In this document: positions 1 to 10,800 of the stretch, piece by piece
Numbering within the stretch: position 1 is the first letter of the stretch
Layout of the letters: every line of letters begins with the position of its first letter
Assembly (NCBI GenBank): GCA_964636985.1
Contig: CAZWSX010000033.1
Coordinates: forward strand, 1-62,561
Source of the DNA: CAZWSX01 sp964636985
Lineage (GTDB): Bacteria > Planctomycetota > Planctomycetia > Pirellulales > Pirellulaceae
Reading direction: 5' to 3'
DNA length: 62,561 nt
Position numbers and translations under genes: made by a program
The notes under the pieces: model-generated
The model's input: only the letters and a program-made list of their open reading frames with translations
What the model was told of the DNA's origin: nothing
The model's database searches: none

Positions 1-224
1 ATTGCAACTACGAGTATCGCCTCGACGAAACCAAGGTCATGATCAACGTCGGCAGCGTGGGACAACCTCGCGATGGCGATCCACGGGCTTGCTATGTGGT
101 GATCGAAGACGATATCGTGCGTTTTCGACGCCTCGAATACCCGATCGAGGAAACAGTCAAAAAGATTTACGACACACCCGAGTTGGAGAACCAACTTGGA
201 GATCGCTTGCGTTACGGTAAGTAA
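1..224 (+). CDS. metallophosphoesterase, C-terminal part (truncated by window edge)
   Basis: The reading frame is open from the first bases and ends at TAA 222-224, so the start lies outside the window. The visible tail (MINVGSVGQPRDGD, then an Arg/Glu-rich segment ending near GDRLRYGK) is nearly the same as the tail of the gene at 267-1016. It is therefore a tandem paralogue of that calcineurin-like phosphoesterase. The invariant GSVGQPRDGD motif belongs to the last part of the small YfcE/diadenosine tetraphosphatase-like fold. Substrate cannot be told from this piece. Confidence 0.8.
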   Translation, partial: CNYEYRLDETKVMINVGSVGQPRDGDPRACYVVIEDDIVRFRRLEYPIEETVKKIYDTPELENQLGDRLRYGK

Positions 225-266
225 CCGTCGCGCACAGGCCCATGGCGCTCTAGCGGCGTCCCTCCC

Positions 267-1016
267 ATGAAACGCGCGATCGTCAGTGACATTCACGGCA
301 ATCTGGAAGCGATCGAAGCCGTCGTCGCCGATATCGAACGCGTCGGCGTCGACGAGATCTATTGCCTCGGCGACATCATCGGTTACGGCCCCAACCCGCG
401 CGAGTGCGTCGACCGCGTAACCCAGTTCACGGCCTGCATTCTGGGCAATCACGATCAAGGTGCGCTCTACGATCCCGAGGGATTCAGCAGCAGCGCCGAA
501 AAGGCCATCTTTTGGACTCGCGCTCAGTTGGAACGATCCAGCAGCGACGAGCCCGATGCTCTGAAGCGTTGGAATTTTCTCAGCGATCTTCCCCGTGTGA
601 TCCGCTTACCACAAACGTTGTTTGTGCACGGCTCGCCGCGCAATCCGCTGACAGAGTATGTCTTTCCCGAAGACATCTACAACCAACGAAAAATCGAAAA
701 ACTCTTCTCGCTGGTGGAAGGACTCTGCTTCCAAGGCCACACGCACGTCCCCGGCGTCTTTACGGAAGACAATCGATTTCAAACGCCGGCCGATATGGGA
801 ATGAAGTATCGCGTCGACGGCGGAAAGGCGATGATCAACGTCGGAAGCGTGGGGCAGCCGCGGGACGGCGACCGCCGCGCCTGCTACGTGATCCAACACG
901 ACGATCACATCGAGTACCGCCGCGTCGAATACCCTTGGGAAGCAACGGCGGCCAAGATCTACGGTATCGCCGAGCTCGATAACTTCCTCGGCGATCGATT
1001 GGCCGACGGGCGATAA
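267..1016 (+). CDS. calcineurin-like metallophosphoesterase
   Basis: A 249-residue soluble protein with the metal-binding motifs of the calcineurin-like superfamily in order: SDIHGN near residue 8, GDIIGYGP near 35, GNHD near 60, and a late GHTHVPG near 157 followed by NVGSVGQPRDGD. This arrangement fits the YfcE/ApaH-like family that hydrolyses phosphodiesters or dinucleotide polyphosphates with a two-metal centre. It lies 42 bases after a paralogue with the same C-terminus, so the pair arose by duplication and is probably co-transcribed. No signal peptide is visible, so it is cytoplasmic. The exact substrate is unknown. Confidence 0.88.
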   Translation: MKRAIVSDIHGNLEAIEAVVADIERVGVDEIYCLGDIIGYGPNPRECVDRVTQFTACILGNHDQGALYDPEGFSSSAEKAIFWTRAQLERSSSDEPDALKRWNFLSDLPRVIRLPQTLFVHGSPRNPLTEYVFPEDIYNQRKIEKLFSLVEGLCFQGHTHVPGVFTEDNRFQTPADMGMKYRVDGGKAMINVGSVGQPRDGDRRACYVIQHDDHIEYRRVEYPWEATAAKIYGIAELDNFLGDRLADGR

Positions 1017-1217
1017 CCGCCGGTTTCTTTTGCCCTCGCAATCGTCACGGTCGTCAGAACCGTCTCATCCGCGATCACGTTGGCCGCGGGTCTCCACAAT
1101 CGCCGGCGTGGGGTTTTGTTTCTCCATGCCGCCGACGTACTTTTTTGAGCTGGCGCGGTCGTGCCGCAGGCGCCTTTCCAGCCGCGTTCTTCATGTTTTG
1201 GCGATAGAGCCCTTGCT

Positions 1218-3911
1218 ATGGAATTGGGAAACAACAGCGACTGCGTGTGGCTGTTGTTCTGCACGGCCCTCGTCTTCTTGATGCAGGCCGGGTTCTGCTG
1301 CATGGAGTCGGGCCTGTCGCGATCCAAGAACGGCATCGATTCGGCCATCAAGAACGTCATCGACTTCTGCGTCGCCGCGGGCCTCTTCTGGGCAGCCGGA
1401 TATGCCTTCATGTTCGGGCGATCCAACCGCGGAATGCTTGGCGTTACCGACTTTTTCTTCGAGGAATCAGCCCACTCTCGCTGGCTGACGGTCTTCTTTC
1501 TGTACCAATGCTGCTCGTGTGGCTTGTCGACGACCATCGCTTCGGGCGCTACGGCCGAACGGTTACGGTTCCGAGCCTACGTGGTGCTCAGCATGATCAT
1601 CAGCGGACTCCTCTACCCCGTCTTCGGGCACTGGGTTTGGGCAGGCATGCCGACGGGCGAGCGACTGGGGTGGCTGGGGCAACTCGGCTTTATCGACTTC
1701 GCCGGCGCGACCGTGGTGCACGGCATCGGCGCATGGGCAGCGCTCGCCGTTACCCTCATGATCGGTCCGCGCGCCGGAAAGTTTGGGCCCGACGCCAAGC
1801 CTAAGAAGTTCCACGGGCACTACTTGCCGCTGGCAGCGTTCGGCCTCTTCATCCTGTGGTTTGGATGGTTTGGCTTTACCGCCGGCAACGCGCTGGGGCG
1901 CTTTCAAGAATCTGCTCCCCGCATTTTCGTGAACACGATGTTGGCCGGCGCTTTCGGTGCGCTAGGTAACTTGGCCTGGCAGCTCGTCGCCCGCAAATTC
2001 ATTTCGGTCGAGTCGATTCTGAGCAGCATTCTGGCGGGACTCGTGGCGAGCTGCGCTACGGGCGATGTCCTTTCAGCCAGCGGGGCCGTGTTCATCGGCC
2101 TCACCGCCGGGCTGATCGTCGAAGCAGCCTCGCATGCCATCGAACACTGGCTGAAAGTGGACGACGTGGTCGGAGCCGTTTCCACCCACGGCGTCGCCGG
2201 CGCCTGGGGAACGCTGGCAGTCGCGATTGTCGCCCCCGCCGCAGCCCTGCCTTACGGGCACACCCGAGTTGAGCAATTCGCCATTCAAGCCCTCGGCGTG
2301 TTGGTCGGATTTGCCTGGTCGTTCGGCGCTACTTGGGTCCTGATGTCGATCGTGGCCCGGTTCATGTCGCTTCGCGTAACTGCCGAACAGAAACAGCAAG
2401 GCCTGAATTTCGTGCAGCACGGCGCCATGACCGAGTTGCAAGACTTGTTGGTGACGATGGAAGCAAACGCTCACGGCAACATGCGCCGCGCTACGGTCAA
2501 CGAGTCGACCGAGGCCGGATTGATCGCGATGGAATACAACAAGGTCCTCGACGCCCGCGAGTCGGCCGAGGCCAACCTTCGCGAGATGAACATGAACCTG
2601 TTCCAATCGTGGGAGCGGATCGCCTCGCAGACCACCGAGTTACGATCCCAATCGCTGGAGTTGGAGAGAGCCAAGCGAGAGGCGGAACGCGCCAACACCA
2701 CCAAAAGCATGTTCGTCGCGAACATGAGCCACGAAATCCGCACCCCCATGACGGCGATCCTGGGCTACGTCGACGAACTGATGGATGAGGCGGCGGTAGC
2801 CTCCAATAGCGACCTTGCCAAACAGCAAGAGTCGCTCAATATCATCAAGCGCAACGGCGAGCACTTGCTGACCATCATCAACGACATCCTCGACCTATCG
2901 AAAATCGAGGCCGGGCGCGTCACCATCGAAACGATCGACTGCTCGATCAGGCAGGTCGTCGAGGACGTTGTCCTGATGATGAAAGACCGCGCAAGCTCGA
3001 AAGGGATCGAACTCAAGGCGGTCTACCTTTCGCCAATCCCCTCGACCATTCAGTCCGACCCCACCCGGCTCCGCCAAATCCTGCTCAACCTGGCAAGTAA
3101 CGCCATCAAATTCACGTCGCAGGGGAGCGTTCAAATCGAAACCCAGTTGCTGCGCCCGATCGATCACCCCCGTAACGAAATCGCGATTGCGATTGTCGAC
3201 ACGGGAATCGGCATCGACGATGAACAGCGCCCCCTCCTCTTTCAGCCGTTCATGCAAGCCGACGCCACCACCACCCGCAAATACGGTGGAACCGGCCTCG
3301 GACTCACCATCAGCAAGCGTTTGGCGAACATGCTAGGCGGCGACATCTCGCTCGAGAGTACGCCCCACGTTGGCAGCAAATTCACGCTCACGTTCGGCGT
3401 CGGACAAGTCGATCCGGCATTGCTCAGCGACGGCGCGTCGCCGCGGGTCGCCGTTGCCGCCGGGCCAATGCAAACGGCCAAACTCGATTGCCGGATCTTG
3501 CTGGCCGAAGACGGCGCCGACAATCAACGCTTGATCTCGCACATCCTGCGAAAGGCCGGGGCCACCGTCGACATCGCCGAAAACGGCCAAGTCGCGATCG
3601 ATATGGCCATGAAGGCATGGCTCGAGGAAACCGAATCCTCGCCTCATTACTCCGTCATCCTCATGGACATTCAGATGCCCGTGAAAGACGGCCTAGCCGC
3701 TACAACCGAACTTCGTTCCCGCGGTTACCCATGGGCGATCGTGGCCCTTACCGCCAACGCCATGACCGAAGACCGGCAGCGCAGCCAAGACGCCGGTTGT
3801 GACGACTTTGCCACCAAGCCGATCGATCGCGCACGCTTGTTCGCTGTGATCGCGAACTGGAGCGACCACCATGCGGCCATGTCAGACACAACGCCTGTAA
3901 CGACTACCTAA
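1218..3911 (+). CDS. Amt ammonium transporter fused to hybrid histidine kinase (Amt-HK-REC)
   Basis: An 897-residue fusion. Residues about 1-395 are an Amt/MEP/Rh channel with many hydrophobic helices and the typical QAGFCCMESGL start. A coiled linker (about 400-490) leads to a HisKA H-box (MSHEIRTPM, His505), an HATPase with NLASNAIKFT, VDTGIGI and GGTGLGL, and a C-terminal receiver with LLAEDG and ILMDIQMP (Asp817). Amt-kinase fusions are known as ammonium sensors, for example Amt5 of the anammox planctomycete Kuenenia; the added receiver makes this a phosphorelay form. I chose ATG 1218 because an Amt domain starts there; the frame is open upstream to 1161. The next gene is cheX-like, a possible phosphatase partner. 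Confidence 0.93.
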   Translation: MELGNNSDCVWLLFCTALVFLMQAGFCCMESGLSRSKNGIDSAIKNVIDFCVAAGLFWAAGYAFMFGRSNRGMLGVTDFFFEESAHSRWLTVFFLYQCCSCGLSTTIASGATAERLRFRAYVVLSMIISGLLYPVFGHWVWAGMPTGERLGWLGQLGFIDFAGATVVHGIGAWAALAVTLMIGPRAGKFGPDAKPKKFHGHYLPLAAFGLFILWFGWFGFTAGNALGRFQESAPRIFVNTMLAGAFGALGNLAWQLVARKFISVESILSSILAGLVASCATGDVLSASGAVFIGLTAGLIVEAASHAIEHWLKVDDVVGAVSTHGVAGAWGTLAVAIVAPAAALPYGHTRVEQFAIQALGVLVGFAWSFGATWVLMSIVARFMSLRVTAEQKQQGLNFVQHGAMTELQDLLVTMEANAHGNMRRATVNESTEAGLIAMEYNKVLDARESAEANLREMNMNLFQSWERIASQTTELRSQSLELERAKREAERANTTKSMFVANMSHEIRTPMTAILGYVDELMDEAAVASNSDLAKQQESLNIIKRNGEHLLTIINDILDLSKIEAGRVTIETIDCSIRQVVEDVVLMMKDRASSKGIELKAVYLSPIPSTIQSDPTRLRQILLNLASNAIKFTSQGSVQIETQLLRPIDHPRNEIAIAIVDTGIGIDDEQRPLLFQPFMQADATTTRKYGGTGLGLTISKRLANMLGGDISLESTPHVGSKFTLTFGVGQVDPALLSDGASPRVAVAAGPMQTAKLDCRILLAEDGADNQRLISHILRKAGATVDIAENGQVAIDMAMKAWLEETESSPHYSVILMDIQMPVKDGLAATTELRSRGYPWAIVALTANAMTEDRQRSQDAGCDDFATKPIDRARLFAVIANWSDHHAAMSDTTPVTTT

Positions 3912-3952
3912 CTTCCCCCAACTTAGCTATTTCGTTCTTCGTTTAACAAAGC

Positions 3953-3967
3953 TGGTGCTAAGGTTGC
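3953..3967 (+). promoter_or_regulatory. candidate sigma-54 promoter upstream of cheX-like gene
   Basis: TGGTGC-TAAGG-TTGC, followed by A, has the GG and GC doublets 12 bases apart, as in the -24/-12 consensus TGGCAC-N5-TTGC (8 of 10 positions). It lies about 60 bases before the preferred cheX start at 4028 and directly abuts the alternative ATG 3968, which argues against that start. Match by eye only; it is one of the weaker sites in this window. Confidence 0.35.
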
Positions 3968-4027
3968 ATGGCGGAAACGCGCAGCAGCACCGCCGTTGGA
4001 TCAACTTTGATTGCGAGACAAAATGTC

Positions 4028-4510
4028 ATGCGGGTAGAATACATCAATCCATTTGTTACCGCTCTCTCCAACACATTCAAGACGATGTTGGATTGCGAGG
4101 TCCACCGCGGCGTTCCGTACCTGCGCGGGAGCGAGAAACAGCCGCCGAACAAGGACATCTGCGGCGTGATCGGCCTGTCCGGCAAGATGGTTGGGATGTG
4201 CGTGGTCGGCCTTTCTAAATCGGTTGCCGTCAAGGCAGCCTCGCACCTCCTGATGATGGAGTGCGACGAGATCACCACCGACGTCACCGACGCAGTCGGT
4301 GAAATCGCCAACATGGTCGCCGGGGGCGCCAAGGCACAACTCGAAGAACACGAGTTGCGGATCAGTTTGCCCAGCGTGATCGTCGGCGAAAACTACCAGG
4401 TTCGCTTCCCCAGCACCTCGCCGCCAATTTGCATTCCCTTCGAATGCGACTGGGGCGAAATTCTGCTGGAAGTCGGCCTGGTCCCGTCCGAATCGCCAGT
4501 GACCGTTTGA
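4028..4510 (+). CDS. CheX-like chemotaxis phosphatase
   Basis: About 160 residues from ATG 4028 (MRVEYINPF), the normal length for CheX; ATG 3968 would add 20 residues that do not look like the family. CheX/CheC/FliY proteins dephosphorylate CheY-P using a conserved E-x-x-N motif. Here it reads EIANMVAGGAK inside DAVGEIANMV, with a later Pro in RISLP, so Glu and Asn are kept. No CheA or CheY gene is nearby. The gene instead follows the Amt-kinase-receiver fusion by about 120 bases, so the receiver of that protein could be its target. The family call is good; the partner is inference. Confidence 0.78.
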   Translation: MRVEYINPFVTALSNTFKTMLDCEVHRGVPYLRGSEKQPPNKDICGVIGLSGKMVGMCVVGLSKSVAVKAASHLLMMECDEITTDVTDAVGEIANMVAGGAKAQLEEHELRISLPSVIVGENYQVRFPSTSPPICIPFECDWGEILLEVGLVPSESPVTV

Positions 4511-4620
4511 TTTGCACCAGTCCGTTTGATTTGCACGGGCCGCTCCGAATAGCCCCTTCCGCCCAACGACCAGAAGGCGTAGAATAAGACATCTCGGCAT
4601 CACCCGCCGAGCCCAAATAT

Positions 4621-5241
<621 letters not shown>

Positions 5242-5250
<9 letters not shown>

Positions 5251-5769
5251 TTGAACGTGAAGACGCAGCAAGTCATCCTTTCGCCAGCGACGTTCCATCC
5301 GAACGAGGAATGGGTGGTGGCTCAAGCCGAGTCATTCGTGGCTCGGGCGAGGAACCAAGGCTTGCCGGTCCGACTAGTGCAGCACGACGGCGATACCAAA
5401 TTCACGAAAGCATTTCGGGCGAAGCTGAAGTCCGCCCGCGTGAAGCCGATGCGAACCGCCTTCCGGTCGCCCAACACGAACGCTTTCGTCGAACGTTTCA
5501 TCAAGTCGATCAGCCAGGAATGCCTCGACCGGTTCATCGTCTTTGGCGAGAAGCAATTGGATCACTTGTGTTCCGAGTACCTCGCCCATTATCACGCGGA
5601 ACGTCCGCACCAATCGCTGGACAACGAACTGTTGAATCAACCGAAGCAGCGAGGCCGGCCACGGACCAAACGCGGAAAGATCGAGGACGAAATCGTTCCA
5701 CTCGGCGAGGTTCGTTGCCGCTCTCGTTTGGGCGGCCTCTTGAAAAGCTACTCGCGACGAGTGGCGTAG
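5242..5769 (+). pseudogene. DDE integrase-core transposase, 5'-truncated
   Basis: The frame is open through the junction with the integrase relic (TTG at 5251 is the first possible start). It contains HPNEEWVVAQ, HDGDTKFT (second catalytic Asp), SPNTNAFVERF and SISQECLDRF (catalytic Glu), then YHAERPHQSL, the usual end of rve-type transposases. The first catalytic Asp and the whole N-terminal DNA-binding half are missing, so the protein cannot be an active transposase. The remaining 170 codons carry no stop. The IS3/IS481-like family level is clear; the exact family is not. Confidence 0.7.
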
Positions 5770-5859
5770 CTTCGCCCCGTTGTCTCTTCGTGATTCGGCT
5801 GCGTTATCAGTGCGCGCCGACCTGCGCACGCGGTATGGTGGCGAATTTCCGATTGGCTC

Positions 5860-6668
5860 ATGTTGCCGTCCGACATTCCGCTTCCTGATTCTTGGCCGGC
5901 GATCGTACGCGTGGCGATCCTGCATGTACTGGCCTTGACGCGTTTCGTACTCTCCAACCATCGATCAAGTCCAAGCGCCAACACCTGTCCGCGCTGCGCC
6001 GAACTGGAATAGGAACTTCACCTTCTCCGCGAGGAACTGCGGATCAAGGATGTTCGGATCGAGAGCGTCAAGTCGCACAAACGGCCCGATTATTCGGCCA
6101 CCGGAAGGTTCGACATCCTCGCCCTTCGAGCGTCGCGTGGTTGGTCGAAGGCCGAAACCGCCCGCCGATTCCATGTTTGTGAAACGACGATTCGCAAATG
6201 GACTAAGCGAGTGGAAACGGATGGCGACGAGGCTTTCATTTCGGCGGGACCACCGGTCAATCGCTTTTCCGATTTAGTGGGCGACCTCGCGCGTCGCTTG
6301 AAACAATGCTGTCCTGAACTCGGCAAGCAGAGTATCGCCAACTTCTTGGCTCGGGCTGCGCTGCTCGGCTGCGTTTCTCGCGACGCGAAGCACATGCAAG
6401 CCAGGCTTGATTGCTGCAGAACGTGGCATAATAGGTTCCGGCCGCATGAATCGCTTGGTGGGCAACCCCTGACGAAGTTTACTTCAACAGGCCCAAGGCG
6501 AACGAAAAGCCACGGTACGAACCGCGCCTTCGCTGGCCTCGATCATCTCCGTGCGCCAAGCCTCGAGCCCCGCCGAAACGAAAGCCACGTGGAGAATTGA
6601 AGCTTGAAGTTCGCTTCTTCCACAACGATCGAGCGCTGCTGATCGTGCGTTTGAAACTCGCGGCGTAG
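5860..6668 (+). pseudogene. transposase relic with stop, internal deletion and frameshift
   Basis: From ATG 5860 the frame reads MLPSDIPLPDSWP and VLALTRFVLSNH, hits TAG near 6010, then continues in the same frame with LLREELRIKDVR, ILALRASRGWSKAETARRF (a helix-turn-helix) and PVNRFSDLVGDLARRLK. After IANFLARA it jumps straight to a C-terminal stretch with WHNRFRPHESLGG, so the catalytic core is deleted. Near 6470 the frame changes again to DEVYFNRPKA and ends with LIVRLKLAA at TAG 6668. These parts match, in order, a planctomycete transposase family of about 450 residues. Three independent lesions show an old insertion. Confidence 0.7.
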
Positions 6669-6974
6669 CAACGCTCGCGATTTTGCTTGGATGGCGACTG
6701 CGCCATCGCTGAGCGCGGAATCGACGTCTCGCGACGACTTCCGCTCCTTCCTTCAACCCAGTTGTCAATGATCAATTGCCTTCACGGTGAACGGTGACGT
6801 TCGGACGTCGTATTCAATCGCGAAGACCGGTTCTTTTGTCCACCGCGCTTCGCGATGGACGGGTACAGGGAATTAAACGACGACGACCAAGAAAGGTCTG
6901 CATTTGTCAGCGACCTTCAAGAAGATTTGCCAACTTACCCCATAAAACGAGAGTACGCGTACCCTGCTCATTGC
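6669..6974. other. no gene seen between transposase relic and LOG-YHS gene
   Basis: About 300 bases with only short, unconvincing frames (for example 6855-7040 on plus). No recognisable protein, RNA or strong hairpin. It probably contains the right boundary of the mobile-element graveyard and the 3' flank of the copper island. Confidence 0.4.
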
Positions 6975-7787
6975 CTACATCTCGGCACACGTAAACTGAC
7001 TTGTGATTTGATCGTCATCGAAGCTCGCAGCACACTGTAGCGAGCAAAAGTAATACCGCTTGCCATGTCGTGTTCTCTTTGCTGCGGCGGTTGACGAGGT
7101 AATGTACATTCCACAGACGATGTCTCGTTCCTCTTGCGGCGCCTCGGGAACTGCAGGATCTTGAATCGCCGCGGCGCGGCAGAATATCGATGGACGGCGA
7201 AAGTGTTCTTGGTGGTAAACGACTAGTAAGCGTTCAATCAGTGTGCGCGGCTTGCTCTCGTAGAGGACCCGCGCGCCCGTCTGTTTGTCGCAAACCGTTA
7301 AGATCGACTCTGCCATATCACTTATGCCGCCTGTGCCAGTGAGTACGCCAATCAGCTTGCCTTCGTCATAGGCGATCGCCAATTCGCCAAGAGTGCCACT
7401 GCTTCCGCCGATGATGACGACAATATCCGAACTACGGATGTTGACTACCTCTCGGCCCATTAGGCCGCTACCAGTGAAGATCAACACATCGTGATAAATG
7501 GTCGGCGACTCGAATTTGATGGTGTGCTCTTCGACGCTGAGCCCGGGCGAGATTCCGATGACTTTTCCGCCAGCGCGCTTGGCTCCTCTCGCAGCGGCCA
7601 GAGGAAGGCCCGGACATCCTCCGGTAATCAGGACACAGCCGGCTTGTGCGATTGCTTCGCCGAGTTCCAGTGCAAGCTTCAAATGGATGCCGGCAATCCC
7701 CTCGCCGGCGCCTCCCATGACGCCGATCTTTAGGGCTTGGAACTCAATCGGCGCGGAACCGGAATTGGACATTGTGCTACTGCTCAC
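6975..7787 (-). CDS. LOG-family nucleotide-binding protein fused to YHS metal-binding domain
   Basis: 270 residues. Residues about 18-185 form a Rossmann fold of the LOG/TIGR00725 type: KIGVMGGAGEG, LITGGCPGLPLAAARGAK, and the signature GGSSGTLGEL. Some LOG proteins are cytokinin-type phosphoribohydrolases; this subgroup has no settled function. The C-terminus (about 222-262) is a YHS domain, DIVCGMYI with a late YFCSLQCAASF, a small Cys-based metal site found in copper and heavy-metal proteins. It starts 14 bases after the cusA-like gene and is the last gene of that operon. The fusion ties a nucleotide-binding enzyme to metal handling; its reaction is unknown. Confidence 0.82.
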   Translation of the reverse strand: MSSSTMSNSGSAPIEFQALKIGVMGGAGEGIAGIHLKLALELGEAIAQAGCVLITGGCPGLPLAAARGAKRAGGKVIGISPGLSVEEHTIKFESPTIYHDVLIFTGSGLMGREVVNIRSSDIVVIIGGSSGTLGELAIAYDEGKLIGVLTGTGGISDMAESILTVCDKQTGARVLYESKPRTLIERLLVVYHQEHFRRPSIFCRAAAIQDPAVPEAPQEERDIVCGMYITSSTAAAKRTRHGKRYYFCSLQCAASFDDDQITSQFTCAEM

Positions 7788-7801
7788 TAAAAGGCATCAA
7801 C

Positions 7802-10800
7802 TCAGCTCTCGATCTGGTCCGCTGGAGTCTCGACAATTAAACCGCGACGAAGCTGCCATTCTTTGACCATGCAGTAGAGGCACGGTGCGACAAACATCGT
7901 GATGATCTGTACGGCCATTCCGCCCATGCTGGGAATGGCCATCGGTTGCATGACATCGGACCCGCGGCCATTCGTAAGAAACACGGGTAAAAGACCGATT
8001 ACGGTAGTGGCTGTGGTCATCAGGCATGGTCGAACTCGTTTTAGGCCGCCGTCAAGGACCATCTCGCGAACTTCTTCGACGCTACGAGGCACCCGCTCGC
8101 CGAAAATCTGTTCGAGGTAAGTCAGAATCACAACGCTGTCGTCGTCGGCAACTCCGAACAGTGCGATAAAGCCTACCCAGACTGCGACACTGAGGTTGAC
8201 TCCCCATAGATAAAGCATCAAGAAGCCGCCTGAGGTGGAAACAAGGATTCCAAAAAAGACGATCAACGCCAGCCACCATCTCCCCAACCCCAGGTAGAGC
8301 ATTAAGAACATCGACAATATCACCGCTGGGACCAATATGGAGAGACGGTCCGTCGCTCGACGCTGGTTCTCGAACTGACCGGACCATTTCCAATAGTAGC
8401 CCGTCGGCACGACGAGAGTCGCTTGCTCGTGCTGGCCGGCGGCAACCAACTCGTCACTACGCTTCTTTTCCGATTGCAGCAACTTCTCAGCATCTTCGAC
8501 GACACTTACCTCATCGCGATCGCGCGTATTCAGGGTAACGTAGCCGACGAGCAGCCCCCCCTCGCTCTTGAGTTCCTGGGGACCGACGGTGTAGGTGATG
8601 CGGGCCAACTGCGAAATCGGCATCTGCGCACCGGTGGATGTTGGCACGAGCACTCGCTCCAGATCCTCAAACCGCTGTCGCAACTCACGCGGGTATCGCA
8701 CGCGGATCGGATAGCGTTCGCGTCCCTCGACAGAGACGGTGAGATTTTCGCCGCCAATGGCGATCTCGATCACATCCTGCACATCGCGGATGTTCACGCC
8801 ATAGCGCGCAATTACCTCCCGATCGATCTCGTACTGAATGTAGGGCTTACCAACAATCCGATCCGCCACGACATCCGTTGCGCCCGGCACCTTGCGCAGC
8901 AACTGTTCCATTTGCAGGCCGACGCGCTCGATCTCCTGAGGATCGCTGCCGAAGATCTTCACGCCCATCATCGCTCGGAAGCCCGTTTGAAGCATGACAA
9001 TTCGCGTTTGAATTGGCTGTAACCACGTTGGCAACACCCCCGGCATAGCGGTCTTGGCCTGGAGTTCCGCAAGGATTTCATCCTTGGTGATCGTGCGCTC
9101 TTCCGGCCAACCATAGTTGAGAAGCGGCTTCGCCCACGATATCCAACCCATGTCCGAATACCATTGGGCCTGATGTACCTTGCGCCACTCACTCTCTGGT
9201 TTAAGCAAAATCACCGTTTCGAACATTCCGATCGGCGCGGGGTCGAGAGCCGATTCGGCGCGGCCAGCCTTGCCGACAACGCTGACGACTTCCGGCACTT
9301 CGTAAATTGCTCGGTCTTGCCGGGCGAGGATGTCCTCTACCTGCGACAAGGATGCCGAAGGAAGAAGTGAGGGCATAAACAGTAGCGAGCCTTCATCCAA
9401 GGGAGGCATGAACTCGCGGCCGATTCCCGGAAATGCCTTTTCCAATCGCACCCATGCTGCGGTGCCGCTAGGATCGGCGCCAACTTTCTGCAGGGCAAAC
9501 GCGACCGGATAGGCGATGCGCCCAAAGCCGAGCCAAATAACCGTGCCCGCAACCGCGATGGCAAGAGGGATTGTAAGGAAGGTCCCCTTGTTATTGAGCA
9601 CCCATCGGAGGGACGGTCGGTAGACGCCGTAGATCACCCGGGCGACGACGTTCTCTTCCAATGGCAAGAGTCGTTCGCGGCCCATGCGGTAGATCGCCAA
9701 TCCCACCATCACACCGACCGCAATTGACGTCGGCCAACCTGTGGCCTGGCTGGAAGACTCAAAGCTCCACATCAAAATGTAGTGGGTGGCAAAGATCGCG
9801 ACAGCGCCGACCAAAAGAGACAAAAGCAGCGATCGTGTTTTGGACCATTGCGTCGGCTTGAGCATGTAGTAACTGAGTACGGGAACGAGCGTGACCGCCA
9901 AAATCACCGACGCAGTGATGGCAAATGTCTTGGTATACGCCAGCGGCTTGAAGAGTTTTCCTTCTTGATCAGCCAGGGCGAACACGGGGATGAATGAGAT
10001 GATGGTGTTGGTCACGGATGTCAAAATCGCACTCCCAACCTCAGTGGACGCTTCGTAGACCACTGTGGCATGTGGACGGTTGGGCTCTGCAACCAAGCGC
10101 CGATAGATGTTCTCCGTCATGATGATTCCCATGTCCGCCACATCCCCGATGGCAATCGCAAGGCCAGCCAAAGACATGATGTTGCTGTCAACTCCGAGCA
10201 AGTACATCGCGATGAAGCTCATCGCCACCGACAACGGCAAGGTTGGCAAGATTACCAGCGAGCTGCGGATGTGCAACAAGAAGATGATCACGACGATACC
10301 AGCTACAATCGCTTCCTCGCTGAGCGCTTCCTTAAGCGTGTCCATCGTTTCGTGAATAATCTGCGTCCGGTCATAAAACGGTACGATTCGCACGTGGACT
10401 TGCTTACCGCTAGAAAGGTTAAGCCGCAGGCCAGGCTCAATTTCTGTGATTTTGGCCTTGACTCGCTCGATCACACGAAGCGGATTCTCGCCATAGCGCA
10501 TCACGACTACGCCACCCACCGCTTCCCGGCCAGACTTGTCAAGTACTCCGCGGCGGAAGTCCGAGCCGAGCTGCACCGTCGCCACATTCTTGACGAAAAT
10601 GGGTGTCCCTGCCTCCTGTCGGATCACGATGTTCTCTACGTCCTGAAGGCTCTTCACGAAGCCGACACCACGAATGAAGAACTCGTAGCCGTTGTTCTCG
10701 ACAACTTTCGCACCTACGTCGATATTGCTGCGTCGCACTGCGTCATAGATTTCAGCGAGTGTCACGCGCTGGGCGCGCATTTTGTCTGGATGCACGTCGA

